A DNA stretch of 16,693 nt from an uncultured Collinsella sp. (GCA_900765185.1 CAAFQT010000195.1:1-16693); one strand, 5' to 3'; counted from the stretch's first letter, positions 6,378 through 14,728 are shown. A program made the numbers and translations. Notes: generated by a model not told the origin, from the letters alone.

Positions 6378-9377
6378 ATGAGCGACATCATGAGGCCGAT
6401 CCCGTTTTCGCAGCTGATGAACTGGATCATCGAGGAGCACAAGACCCAGGGCGCCGTCTTTGGCGTGCGTAAGATGGTCACGACCAATCAGGAGGGCGCG
6501 CTTCCCATTTTTGACGAGCGCATCGAGACTCCGTTTGGCCCGGCCGCCGGCCCCAACACACAGCTGGCCCAGAACATCGTGGCATCCTACGTGGCCGGTT
6601 CCCGCTTCTTTGAGCTCAAGACCGTTCAGGTTATGGACGGCGAGGAGCTCTCCAAGTGTGTGAACAAGCCCTGCATTGTGGCGCAGGACGAGTGCTACAA
6701 CTGCGAGTGGTCGACCGAGCTCGAGGTTCCGCAGGCCTTTGCCGAGTACGTGAAGGCATGGTTTGCCTGCCACCTGATCGCTCGCGAGTACGGTCTGGGC
6801 AGCCCGGACGGCTTTGTCTTCAACATGTCGGTGGGCTATGACCTGGAGGGCATTAAGAGCCCCAAGGTCGACGCGTACATCGAGGGCATGAAGGACGCCA
6901 GCAGCTCCGACGTCTGGAACGAGTGCCGCGCATGGGCACTCGCCAACCTGGACAAGTTTGAGCATGTCGACGCCGCGTTTGTCGAGTCCATCCCGGCACG
7001 CGTCTCCAACTCCATCACCGAGTCTACCCTGCACGGCTGCCCGCCGGCGGAGATCGAGCGCATCGCGACCTACCTCATCACCGAGAAGGGCCTCAACACC
7101 TACATCAAGTGCAACCCCACGCTGCTGGGCTATGAGTTTGCCCGTCAGCGCCTCAATGAGCTGGGCTTTGACTACATCGTCTTCGATGACACACACTTCC
7201 GCGAGGACCTGCAGTGGGCCGATGCCGTGCCTATGTTCGAGCGCCTGATTGCCCTGTGCGCCGAGCGCGGCCTGGAGTTTGGCGTCAAGCTGACCAACAC
7301 GTTCCCCGTCGACGTGACGAGGAACGAGCTGCCCTCCACCGAGATGTACATGTCGGGCCGTTCGCTGTTCTCGCTGACCATCGAGGCCGCCCGTCGCATT
7401 ACCGAGCAGTTCGATGGCAAGCTGCGCATCAGCTACTCTGGCGGTGCCACGGTCTACAACATCCACGCCCTGTACGATGCCGGCATTTGGCCCGTTACCC
7501 TGGCGACCGACGTGCTCAAGCCCGGTGGCTACGAGCGCTTTAGCCAGATGGCCGGCGAGTTTACCGACCTGGATGGCAAGCCGTTTGAGGGCGTCTCGCT
7601 CGAGGCCGTGACTGCGATTCAGACCGACTCGCTCACCAACCCGCTCTACAAGAAGCCGCTGCGCCCGCTGCCCGACCGCAAGGTCGCCGGCAAGAGCCCG
7701 CTTTCCGACTGCTTTACCACGCCGTGCCGCACGAGCTGCCCCATCCAGCAGGATATTCCCGCCTACCTGGCGGCTGTTGACGAGGGCCGCTACGAGGACG
7801 CGCTCAACATCATCATCGAGCGCAACGCCCTACCGTTCATCACCGGTACCATCTGCCCGCATCCCTGCGGCCGTGCCTGCGAGCGTGCGTTCTACGAGCC
7901 CGAGGGTGCCCAGATCCGCGCCAGCAAGCTCAAGGCTGCCCGCGAGGCCATGACCGCCGTGCTGCCCAAGCTGCGCGCTCAGGCCATTGCCAACGACGGC
8001 GAGCACAACGTTGCCGTTATCGGCGGCGGCCCGGCCGGTCTGGCGACGGCGTTCTTCCTGACGCGCGCCGGCGTGCCCGTCACCATCTTTGAGGCCCGCG
8101 ATTCGCTCGGCGGCGTGGTCCGTCACGTCATCCCCGAGTTCCGTATTGCCAGCGACGATATCTCGCACGATGCCGAGCTCTGCCTGGCCTTTGGCGCCAA
8201 GGTGCAGCTCAACGCCCGTGTGGAGTCCATCGACGAGCTCAAGGCTCAGGGCTTTACCGACGTGGTCGTGGCCACCGGTGCCTGGATGCCCGGCTCTGCC
8301 GGCCTGGGCGAGGGTGCCGAGCTCGACGTGCTGGAGTTCCTCGAGGCCGCCAAGAAGGGCGAGAAGCTCGAGCTGGGCGAGGACGTCGTGGTCATTGGCG
8401 CCGGCAACACCGCCATGGATGCGGCCCGCGTGGCCAAGCGCCTTGCTGGCGTGAAGAACGTGCGCCTGGTGTATCGCCGCACCAAGAAGCAGATGCCCGC
8501 CGACGAGGAAGAGCTCGATCTTGCTCTTGCCGACGGCGTTGAGTTCTGCGAGCTGCTGGCCCCCAAGGCGCTTAACGGCGCCGTGCTGACCTGCGACGTT
8601 ATGGAGCTTGGCGAGCCGGATGCAAGCGGCCGTCGCAGCCCCGTCGCCACGGGCGAGACCATCGAGCTTCCCGCCACCACGGTGATCTGCGCCGTGGGCG
8701 AGGGCGTCGATGCCAGCCTGTACGATGCCGCGGGCGTCGAGCACGACCGTCGCGGCCGTCTTGCCGCCACCTCCACCGGCGTCGAGGGCGTTTGGGCTGC
8801 CGGCGACTGCCGTCGCGGTCCTGCTACCGTGGTCGAGGCTATTGCCGACGCCGCCGAGGTCGCCCGTGCCATCGTCGGCGTGGACTTTAACAAGTACGCC
8901 GACCAGAATGCTCAGGCCGGTCGCGAGGACGCCTGCTACGAGCGCAAGGGGTCGTTGTGCCGCGACAAGCGCAACTGCACCAAGACTCGTTGCCTGGGCT
9001 GCGGCTCGGTGTGCGAGGTCTGCTGCGATGTGTGCCCCAACCGCGCCAACGTTGCCATTAAGGTGCCGGGTCTCGCCAGGCATCAGGTCGTCCACGTCGA
9101 CGGCATGTGCAACGAGTGCGGCAACTGCGCTGTGTTCTGCCCCTACCAGGAGGGCCGTCCCTACAAGGACAAGCTCACCCTGTTCTGGAGCGAGCAGGAC
9201 ATGGAGAACTCCGAGAACGAGGGCTTCCTGGCTGTGGACGAGGACCACTTTAAGGTCCGCGTCGCCGGCACGGTCCGCACCGTCTCGGTCGATGCCGTCA
9301 ACACCGGTCTTCCCGAGGCCGTCCGCCTGACCATCAGGGCTGTGCGCGACAACTATTCGTACCTTCTTAAGAAATAG
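6378..9377 (+). CDS. ygfK: YgfK, FAD/NAD(P) and Fe-S oxidoreductase subunit
   Basis: The 999-aa product matches the length and layout of YgfK (about 1030 aa in E. coli), annotated as a putative selenate reductase subunit but found in purine-degradation clusters. Residues 1 to about 430 form a dihydroorotate-dehydrogenase-like barrel. From C445 comes a GltD/DPD-like Cys-rich segment (CFTTPCRTSCPIQQDIP, then ICPHPCGRACERAF). A GGGPAG dinucleotide-binding motif begins at about 549 (FAD) and GAGNTAMDAARVAKR at about 674 (NAD(P)H). The C-terminus carries two [4Fe-4S] motifs: CLGCGSVCEVCCDVCPNRAN from 872, and CNECGNCAVFCPY from 911. It should pass electrons between NAD(P)H and the downstream ferredoxin and Mo enzyme. 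ATG at 6378 is supported by AGAGAGGAG; a longer reading to 6255 runs through the hairpin region and is rejected. The next gene follows after 11 bp, so the two are co-transcribed. Confidence 0.94.
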   Translation: MSDIMRPIPFSQLMNWIIEEHKTQGAVFGVRKMVTTNQEGALPIFDERIETPFGPAAGPNTQLAQNIVASYVAGSRFFELKTVQVMDGEELSKCVNKPCIVAQDECYNCEWSTELEVPQAFAEYVKAWFACHLIAREYGLGSPDGFVFNMSVGYDLEGIKSPKVDAYIEGMKDASSSDVWNECRAWALANLDKFEHVDAAFVESIPARVSNSITESTLHGCPPAEIERIATYLITEKGLNTYIKCNPTLLGYEFARQRLNELGFDYIVFDDTHFREDLQWADAVPMFERLIALCAERGLEFGVKLTNTFPVDVTRNELPSTEMYMSGRSLFSLTIEAARRITEQFDGKLRISYSGGATVYNIHALYDAGIWPVTLATDVLKPGGYERFSQMAGEFTDLDGKPFEGVSLEAVTAIQTDSLTNPLYKKPLRPLPDRKVAGKSPLSDCFTTPCRTSCPIQQDIPAYLAAVDEGRYEDALNIIIERNALPFITGTICPHPCGRACERAFYEPEGAQIRASKLKAAREAMTAVLPKLRAQAIANDGEHNVAVIGGGPAGLATAFFLTRAGVPVTIFEARDSLGGVVRHVIPEFRIASDDISHDAELCLAFGAKVQLNARVESIDELKAQGFTDVVVATGAWMPGSAGLGEGAELDVLEFLEAAKKGEKLELGEDVVVIGAGNTAMDAARVAKRLAGVKNVRLVYRRTKKQMPADEEELDLALADGVEFCELLAPKALNGAVLTCDVMELGEPDASGRRSPVATGETIELPATTVICAVGEGVDASLYDAAGVEHDRRGRLAATSTGVEGVWAAGDCRRGPATVVEAIADAAEVARAIVGVDFNKYADQNAQAGREDACYERKGSLCRDKRNCTKTRCLGCGSVCEVCCDVCPNRANVAIKVPGLARHQVVHVDGMCNECGNCAVFCPYQEGRPYKDKLTLFWSEQDMENSENEGFLAVDEDHFKVRVAGTVRTVSVDAVNTGLPEAVRLTIRAVRDNYSYLLKK

Positions 9378-9388
9378 GCGAGTCTCTT

Positions 9389-9868
9389 ATGGCCAAATCC
9401 ATTCAACATAACGTGGCCTACGTTGCCTGCGGAAGCGGTTGCGCCTCCGCAGGCGGCGACGCCCGCTGCAGCGAAGGCTGCATTGGCTGTGGCGCCTGCG
9501 TCACGGCCTGCCCCCACGGCGCCATTGCGCTGGTCGATGGCATCGCCCGCGTGGACCGCTCCAAGTGCACGGGCTGTGGCCTGTGCGGCATGGCGTGCCC
9601 GCAGCGCGTGATTGCCTTCGTCCCCGGCTACCAGAACATCCTGGTGCGCTGCAACAACACCGATAAGGGCGCCATCGCCCGCAAGATTTGCGACACGAGC
9701 TGCATCGGTTGCGGCATGTGCGCCAAAAAGTGCCCTGCCGGCGCTATCCGCATCGAGGACAACTGCGCCCATATCGACGGCGTGGACTGCCTGTCGTGCG
9801 GCATGTGCGCCGTCGTCTGCCCGCATGGCGCCATCCACGACCGCACCGGCATCGCCGCCGGCGTGTAG
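9389..9868 (+). CDS. Polyferredoxin with four [4Fe-4S] motifs (RnfB-like)
   Basis: The 159-aa product has four CxxCxxCxxxCP motifs: Cys 31/34/37/41, 60/63/66/70, 105/108/111/115 and 134/137/140/144, in two pairs. The middle stretch RCNNTDKGAIARKICDTSC resembles the Fe-S domain of RnfB, whose C-terminal half has the same VxC-DKGA-RKxC pattern. No signal peptide or membrane helix is seen, so it is a soluble electron carrier. Six further Cys (14, 18, 27, 88, 101, 126) may bind metal. It lies 11 bp after ygfK and 12 bp before the Mo enzyme gene, so it is almost certainly the electron wire between YgfK and the hydroxylase. The start at 9389 has only a modest AGGCGAG site; translational coupling to ygfK is likely. 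Confidence 0.92.
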   Translation: MAKSIQHNVAYVACGSGCASAGGDARCSEGCIGCGACVTACPHGAIALVDGIARVDRSKCTGCGLCGMACPQRVIAFVPGYQNILVRCNNTDKGAIARKICDTSCIGCGMCAKKCPAGAIRIEDNCAHIDGVDCLSCGMCAVVCPHGAIHDRTGIAAGV

Positions 9869-9880
9869 AAGGGAATCACC

Positions 9881-12658
9881 ATGGCACAGGAATTCACTTT
9901 TACCGTTAACGGTGTCGTGCACGCGACGACGGAGAATAAACCACTGCTGCGCTATCTGCGCGACGACCTGCACATTCACTCCGCCAAGGACGGCTGCTCC
10001 GAGGGCGCCTGCGGCACCTGCACCATCCATGTGGACGGTGCAGCCGTCAAGGCGTGCGTGCTGACCACCGCTCTTGCCGCCGGCCGCAACATCGTGACCG
10101 TCGAGGGCCTGCCCGAGGACGTGCGCGAGGCCTTTGTGTACGCCTTTGGCGCCGTGGGCGCCGTGCAGTGCGGTTTTTGTATTCCCGGCATGGTCATGGC
10201 GGGTGCGGCGCTCATCGCCGAGGACCCCGAGCCCACCGAGGAACAGATCAAGTACGCCATTCGCGGTAACGTCTGTCGCTGCACCGGCTACAAAAAGATT
10301 ATCGAGGGCATCTCGCTGGCCGCTGCGGTGCTCCGCGGCGAAAAGCAGATCGACGAGGACCTGGAGCGCGGCGATGACTACGGCGTGGGCAAGCGCGCCT
10401 TCCGTATTGACGTGCGCAAGAAGGTGCTCGGCGAGGGCAAGTATCCCGACGACATCGACGAGCTCGATCAGCCGGGCCTGACCTATGCCAGCGCCGTGCG
10501 CTCCAAGTATCCGCGCGCCCGCGTGCTTTCCATCGACACCTCCAAGGCCGAGGCCCTGCCCGGTGTGGTGGGCATCCTGCGCGCCGAGGACGTGCCGGTC
10601 AACCAGGTCGGCCACCTTATCCAGGACTGGGACGTCATGATCGCTCAGGGCGATATCACCCGCTGCGTGGGCGATGCCATCGTGCTGGTGGTCGCCGAGG
10701 ACGAGGCGACGCTCGAGAAGGCCAAGAAGCTCGTAAAGATTGACTACGAGCCGCTGGAGCCCGTGCGCAACATTGTCGAGGCCAGGGCCGCCGACGCCCC
10801 GCGCCTGCATGACAGCTTCTTTGCCTTTGGCAACACAGTGGAGCTCAAGGACAACGTGTGCCAGAGCCGTCATGTGACGCGCGGCGACGCCGCCAAGGCG
10901 CTGGCGGAGAGCGCGTTTACCGTGACACAGCGCTTTACCACGCCCTTTACCGAGCATGCCTTCTTGGAGCCCGAGTGCGCCGTTGCCTTCCCGTACAAGA
11001 ATGGCGTCAAGGTGCAGTCGACCGACCAGGGTGCCTACGACACGCGCAAAGAGTGTGCCCACATGTTTGGCTGGGATAGCGAACCCGAGCGCGTGGTCGT
11101 CGAGACCATGCTCGTGGGCGGCGGCTTTGGCGGCAAGGAGGACGTGTCCATCCAGCACCTGGCCGCGCTTGCCGCATATAAGCTCCAGCGTCCTGTGAAG
11201 TGCAAGCTCACTCGTGCCGAGTCGCTCGCGTTCCATCCCAAGCGTCATGCCATGGACGGTACCTTTACGCTGGGTTGCGACGCCGAGGGCGACTTTACCG
11301 GCCTGGATTGCGAGATCAACTTTGACACCGGCGCCTACGCGTCGCTGTGCGGCCCGGTGCTCGAGCGCGCTTGCACGCATGCTGTCGGCCCCTACAAGTA
11401 CCAGAACACCGACATTCGCGGTTATGGCTACTACACCAACAACCCGCCCGCCGGCGCGTACCGTGGCTTTGGCGTCTGCCAGTCCGAGTTTGCGCTCGAG
11501 AGCCTAATCGACCTGCTGGCCGAGAAGGTCGGCCTGGATCCGTGGGAGATTCGCTACCGCAACGCCATCGAGCCGGGCGAGGTTTTGCCCAACGGTCAGA
11601 TTGCCGACTGCTCCACGGCGCTGAAGGAGACACTGCTCGAGGTCAAGGATGCCTACTATGCGCATCCCGGACACGCCGGCATTGCCTGCGCCATGAAGAA
11701 CGCCGGCGTGGGCGTGGGCCTGCCCGATGCCGGCCGCTGCAAGATTCGCATCGAGAACGGCGCGGCCGTGGTCTATGCCGCCACGTCCGACATTGGCCAG
11801 GGCTGTAACACCGTCTTTTTGCAAGACGTTGCCGAGGCATGCGGCCTGCCGCTTCGCTGCATCGCCAACGGCGAGTGCTCCACCGAGAACGCTCCCGACT
11901 CCGGCACCACGTCTGGCTCGCGTCAGACGGTCGTGACCGGCGAGGCCGTGCGCGGTGCCGCCTTCCTGCTGCGCGATGCCATGCTTGATATCGAGGCCGG
12001 CAAGTCTGCGCCCGCCGCTCCCGTGAGTGCGCATGGCGACGGCGTCAAGATCGAGTATGACGACGGCCGCGCCTATCAGCTGCACACGCAGGAACTCGTC
12101 GCCGGCCAGGGTATGCACCCTCAGGATCCCGCGGCCGCCATCAAGGCGCTCGAGGGATGCGAGTTTGGCTACGTGTACCTGGAGCCGACCGACAAACTGG
12201 GCGCCGACGTTCCCAATCCCAAGAGCCACATCTGCTACGGCTTTGCCACGCATGTGGTCATTCTGGATGATGACGGCCGCGTGAGCGAGGTCTACGCCGC
12301 GCACGATTCCGGCAAGGTGGTCAACCCCATCTCCATCCAGGGTCAGATCGAAGGCGGTGTGCTCATGGGTATGGGTTACGCACTTACCGAGGACTGGCCG
12401 CTCAAGGACTGCGTGCCCCAGGCAAGGTACGGTACGCTCGGGCTGTTCCGTGCACCCGAGATTCCGGATATCCACGCTATCTACGTGGAGAAGGACGAGC
12501 TGTTGCCCGTGGCATACGGCGGCAAGGGCATCGGCGAGATCGCAACGATCCCCACGGCGCCCGCCGTGCAGAACGCCTACCGCGCGTTTGACGGCAAGCT
12601 GCGTCCGGATCTGCCCATGGTGGATACGCCGTACAGCCGCGTCCGCAACCGCGGGTAG
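9881..12658 (+). CDS. xdhD: Fused [2Fe-2S]/molybdopterin hydroxylase, XdhD / Se-dependent xanthine dehydrogenase type
   Basis: The 925-aa product fuses an N-terminal iron-sulfur domain to the Mo-binding domains, as in E. coli XdhD and the selenium-dependent xanthine dehydrogenase family. The plant-ferredoxin cluster uses Cys 39/44/47/59 (CSEGACGTC) and the second [2Fe-2S] uses Cys 97/100/132/134 (CGFC, CRC). Mo-cofactor motifs are VGGGFGGKE (412-420), AYRGFG (526-531, Arg528), GQGCNTVFLQ, and GKGIGE with Glu886, the place of the catalytic Glu of xanthine oxidase. It has no FAD domain, so electrons must go to the ferredoxin/YgfK pair. It should hydroxylate a purine, or run in reverse on urate, in the cytoplasm. 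Some relatives need a labile Se ligand; this cannot be read from sequence and no in-frame TGA is present. AAGGGA precedes the ATG. Last gene of the operon, followed by a strong terminator. xdhD is used as the nearest name. Confidence 0.92.
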   Translation: MAQEFTFTVNGVVHATTENKPLLRYLRDDLHIHSAKDGCSEGACGTCTIHVDGAAVKACVLTTALAAGRNIVTVEGLPEDVREAFVYAFGAVGAVQCGFCIPGMVMAGAALIAEDPEPTEEQIKYAIRGNVCRCTGYKKIIEGISLAAAVLRGEKQIDEDLERGDDYGVGKRAFRIDVRKKVLGEGKYPDDIDELDQPGLTYASAVRSKYPRARVLSIDTSKAEALPGVVGILRAEDVPVNQVGHLIQDWDVMIAQGDITRCVGDAIVLVVAEDEATLEKAKKLVKIDYEPLEPVRNIVEARAADAPRLHDSFFAFGNTVELKDNVCQSRHVTRGDAAKALAESAFTVTQRFTTPFTEHAFLEPECAVAFPYKNGVKVQSTDQGAYDTRKECAHMFGWDSEPERVVVETMLVGGGFGGKEDVSIQHLAALAAYKLQRPVKCKLTRAESLAFHPKRHAMDGTFTLGCDAEGDFTGLDCEINFDTGAYASLCGPVLERACTHAVGPYKYQNTDIRGYGYYTNNPPAGAYRGFGVCQSEFALESLIDLLAEKVGLDPWEIRYRNAIEPGEVLPNGQIADCSTALKETLLEVKDAYYAHPGHAGIACAMKNAGVGVGLPDAGRCKIRIENGAAVVYAATSDIGQGCNTVFLQDVAEACGLPLRCIANGECSTENAPDSGTTSGSRQTVVTGEAVRGAAFLLRDAMLDIEAGKSAPAAPVSAHGDGVKIEYDDGRAYQLHTQELVAGQGMHPQDPAAAIKALEGCEFGYVYLEPTDKLGADVPNPKSHICYGFATHVVILDDDGRVSEVYAAHDSGKVVNPISIQGQIEGGVLMGMGYALTEDWPLKDCVPQARYGTLGLFRAPEIPDIHAIYVEKDELLPVAYGGKGIGEIATIPTAPAVQNAYRAFDGKLRPDLPMVDTPYSRVRNRG

Positions 12659-12721
12659 GGCACGGGCGGTATTGCTAACGGGCCGTTTGCGCTCAACATC
12701 AACTACATACGCTGCGCCTTT

Positions 12722-12757
12722 GGCCCCGACTCCATCGCGAGCCGGGGCCTTTTGTTT
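12722..12757 (+). terminator. Rho-independent terminator of the purine operon
   Basis: GGCCCCG-A-CTC pairs with GAG-C-CGGGGCC across a CATCGC loop (one A/C mismatch) and is followed by TTTTGTTT. It lies 63 bp after the xdhD stop and ends the plus-strand purine gene set. Confidence 0.9.
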
Positions 12758-12774
12758 GGAGCGCCTCCGCATGC

Positions 12775-13098
12775 GGAAGCTGCGTCCCAGATTTCGGCTC
12801 CAGAATGGGACGTACTTTCCAGACGGGGCTTTAAACGGAAACTGTATCCCGGATTCGACGCTCAGAATGGGATTCGTTTTCCGGTAGAGGCCTCAAATGG
12901 AAAGTGTGTCCCGGAATATGGCTCCAGCGTGGGATGCATTTTCCGGTTGAAGCTTCAAGCGGAAACCGCGTCCCGGAATTCGGTCTCGGAACGGGTCGTG
13001 CTTTCCGGATCGTCCCTCAACCGGAAGCTGTGTCCCGGAATCATGCCTCAGAATGGGACGCGCTTTCCGTTGGCGTGGTCGTTGGGAAAACGCGGCCC
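12775..13098 (+). repeat. Hairpin repeat array A (5 full units + left half-unit, 62-bp period)
   Basis: Five 46-bp units start at 12775, 12837, 12899, 12961 and 13023, each followed by exactly 16 bp, and a degenerate left half-unit starts at 13085. Each unit reads GGAA(A/G)-N5-TCCC, an 18-bp centre (often GGAATTnGGCTCCAGAAT) and GGG(A/T)-N5-(T/C)TTTCC-like, so the ends are complementary. The spacers are also related (GGTAGAGGCCTCAAAT, GGTTGAAGCTTCAAGC, GGATCGTCCCTCAACC) and often palindromic at their centre. The period is not a multiple of three, so the array is not coding. It lies between the xdhD terminator and the 3' end of the AbiEi-like gene. Confidence 0.93.
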
Positions 13099-13139
13099 AA
13101 ATAGGGGGGGCGATCCGGCGATGCGTGGCCTAGCAGCTC

Positions 13140-14138
13140 CTACAGGTCCACCTCGTTGAGCCATGTCGGCAGCGCGGTCTGCCGGATGCCTGCCGTCTGC
13201 AGCTTTTTGGCGAGCACTCCTGCCGAGCGGACCTCGTTCATAGTAAAGCGCAGCAGAGGGTGACCGTAGAGCGATAGGTGCGCCTCGCGCTGTCGTTCGG
13301 CAACGAGCGCCTCGGCGGTGGTGCGTCTGGCCAGCATGGTCTGGTCGGTATATTTGATGAGCCCGTCGAGCTCGCCCAGCGTGAGTTCCCGCGCCTGGCG
13401 CTCCCAGGCAAAGTCCGTTCGTATGGGCTTGGCCGAATCGAAGGGGTCCGTCAGCTCGTATTGAAGCCAGTCGGGCGCAAAGCCCGTCTCGATCATGATG
13501 GCTCGGGCGACCGATTCCCCGCCGCTCTCGGCGCGGGCGTCGGCATATCGAAGCGTTGTGAGGGTGGTGCGAATCGCGCGACCATTGCGGGCAGTCGCTC
13601 GTTGCTCAACGGCCTCCATCAGCTGTTCCGGCGCAAGGCCGAGCTTTGAGATCGCCGAATCGGCAATGGGCATGCCGTCGGCAAAACCAGTTTGCAGCAG
13701 GCAATCTGTGACCGTTTGGATGGGCGGCGTTACCGATATGCCGGCTCTGCGTATTGCTCCGGCCGGCTCAATCTGGTGCCGCTGAATATGTGCGCCCGGA
13801 CGAGCCGACGGCTTTGTCGAGCTGCAGACATGCACGACATTCAGGTGTCGCCACGAGACCTCGAGCCCCAGCAGACAGGCGGCCGAAAACGAGCAGAACG
13901 TCCAATCGGGGTGGATGATCGCAAGGGCGCGGAGGATTTCGCAATGGCGTTGCGCTCGGTTGAGTTCATCCCAGCGCGTTTTTCGCGCAAACAACCCCGG
14001 CATGGGCGAGACAACCGTGCCGCCGGTGCGCCGAAGGAGCGCTTTTCGGATTGCCGTGCTCGGGGGAATCAGACAGCGCCCCTCGTGTTCGGCTTGGGTT
14101 AGCAGCTGGTCGATGAGCTGATCATTGCAATGGGTCAT
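13140..14138 (-). CDS. AbiEi-like protein with C-terminal DUF559/Vsr-like nuclease domain
   Basis: The 332-aa product resembles actinobacterial proteins labelled AbiEi-like (type IV toxin-antitoxin antitoxin domain). The N-terminal part (about 15-60, with PPSTAIRKALLRRTGGTVVSPMPGLFARK) resembles their winged-helix region. The C-terminal part has the restriction-endonuclease-like pattern of DUF559/Vsr proteins: E208 (GGES), D242 (IRTDFAWE), E256-x-D258 (GELDGLIKY), K262, then ERQREAHLSLYGHPLLRFTMNEV. This could make it an active DNA nuclease, but function is unproven for this family, and no AbiEii-type toxin partner is seen next to it. ATG at 14138 follows AAAGGAGG, which lies in the loop of a small inverted repeat GCTACC...GGTAGC (14142-14164). 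It is divergent from the ATPase gene, flanked by repeat arrays A and B, and less GC-rich than the purine operon, so it is probably acquired. Confidence 0.8.
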   Translation of the reverse strand: MTHCNDQLIDQLLTQAEHEGRCLIPPSTAIRKALLRRTGGTVVSPMPGLFARKTRWDELNRAQRHCEILRALAIIHPDWTFCSFSAACLLGLEVSWRHLNVVHVCSSTKPSARPGAHIQRHQIEPAGAIRRAGISVTPPIQTVTDCLLQTGFADGMPIADSAISKLGLAPEQLMEAVEQRATARNGRAIRTTLTTLRYADARAESGGESVARAIMIETGFAPDWLQYELTDPFDSAKPIRTDFAWERQARELTLGELDGLIKYTDQTMLARRTTAEALVAERQREAHLSLYGHPLLRFTMNEVRSAGVLAKKLQTAGIRQTALPTWLNEVDL

Positions 14139-14192
14139 GAGCTACCGCCTCCTTTTGGGTAGCAAAAACGTATCAGCCGGAACTTGCCGCTC

Positions 14193-14214
14193 AGCTGACC
14201 AAAAGCTGACCAAA
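14193..14214. repeat. Tandem 11-bp direct repeat AGCTGACCAAA x2
   Basis: Two exact, adjacent copies of AGCTGACCAAA lie about 55 bp upstream of the AbiEi-like start codon. The 11-bp period is about one helical turn, as expected of a tandem protein-binding site in the promoter of that minus-strand gene. The 10-mer TGACCAAAAG also occurs at 3066-3075, which is probably chance. Confidence 0.55.
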
Positions 14215-14434
14215 ATCTAACCATGCAGGTAGATGGCCTATTTTCGGCGACATCTTTACATCCGAATCGGTGGGCGGTAATCGGCACCCGTGAATGGTAG
14301 CTAGTTATGAAGCCTTGGTAAGTTTCGGGACGTGTACTTTTTTGAAAAAGAGCATTCTATCTGCTGTTTTGTGTTTCTGGATCGCATATTTGAAGGCATG
14401 TGATAAGGGCAGCGGACTGTCGCCTTGTATCTGC
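14215..14434. other. AT-richer spacer between direct repeat and array B
   Basis: I see no gene, RNA or clear promoter here. The base composition is AT-richer than the purine operon. A 63-codon plus-strand frame with one hydrophobic stretch starts at 14294 but has no ribosome-binding site and runs into the repeats. Confidence 0.5.
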
Positions 14435-14603
14435 GGAAACTGTGTCCCGGATTCGACGTTCGGAATGGGATTCGTTTTCCGGTAGAAGTTTCAGCGGAAA
14501 CCGCATCCCAGAATTCAGGCTCAGAGCGGGACGCGCTTTCCGGATGGGATGCTTGGCGGAAACTACGGCCCAGTTTTTGGCTCCAGAACGGGATGCATTT
14601 TCC
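14435..14603 (+). repeat. Hairpin repeat array B (3 full units)
   Basis: Three 46-bp units start at 14435, 14496 and 14558, with spacers of 15 and 16 bp, in the same orientation as arrays A and C. The first unit is nearly the same as array A's second unit (12837-12882), including the loop GGATTCGAC, the right arm GGGATTCGTTTTCC and the following GGTAGA. The array lies between the divergent AbiEi-like and ATPase genes. Confidence 0.92.
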
Positions 14604-14658
14604 GGAACGGTCCACGTGCGGTGGTGTACCGCCCCTTTCGTGTGCGCCGCTTGTCGAA

Positions 14659-14714
14659 TTACGTTATAGCTAGCTATATTATAGGAAGGTATAATATAGC
14701 TAGCTATAACGTAA
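14659..14714. promoter_or_regulatory. Perfect 25-bp inverted repeat upstream of the ATPase gene
   Basis: Arms 14659-14683 and 14690-14714 are exact reverse complements with only GGAAGG between them. Each arm contains the 14-bp palindrome TATAGCTAGCTATA, so the element is a dyad of dyads. It is very AT-rich within GC-rich DNA. A perfect TATAAT (14690-14695) faces the ATPase gene and its mirror copy faces the other way; neither has a clear -35. The right arm ends about 15 bp before the start codon and touches the AAGGAAGG ribosome-binding site. It may be an operator/promoter or the footprint of a small mobile element. Confidence 0.8.
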
Positions 14715-14728
14715 AGGAAGGATGGTCT

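Noticed and set aside
9353..11380. 675-codon minus-strand frame, and other long antisense frames such as 3245-4621, 4690-6063 and 7830-9248
   Set aside because: These lie opposite well-recognised genes. Their length comes from GC-rich third codon positions, and their Ala/Gly/His-rich products match no family.
9881..12658. Selenocysteine codon in the Mo hydroxylase
   Set aside because: The frame has no internal TGA. In this family selenium, if used, is a labile ligand of the Mo centre and not encoded.
12752..13159. 135-codon plus-strand frame across array A (and similar frames across B and C)
   Set aside because: The repeat period is 62 bp, not a multiple of three, so each unit is read in a new frame. 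There is no ribosome-binding site and no domain.
14294..14485. Small hydrophobic frame that could be a membrane peptide or toxin
   Set aside because: No Shine-Dalgarno before the ATG, and its last third is array B sequence.
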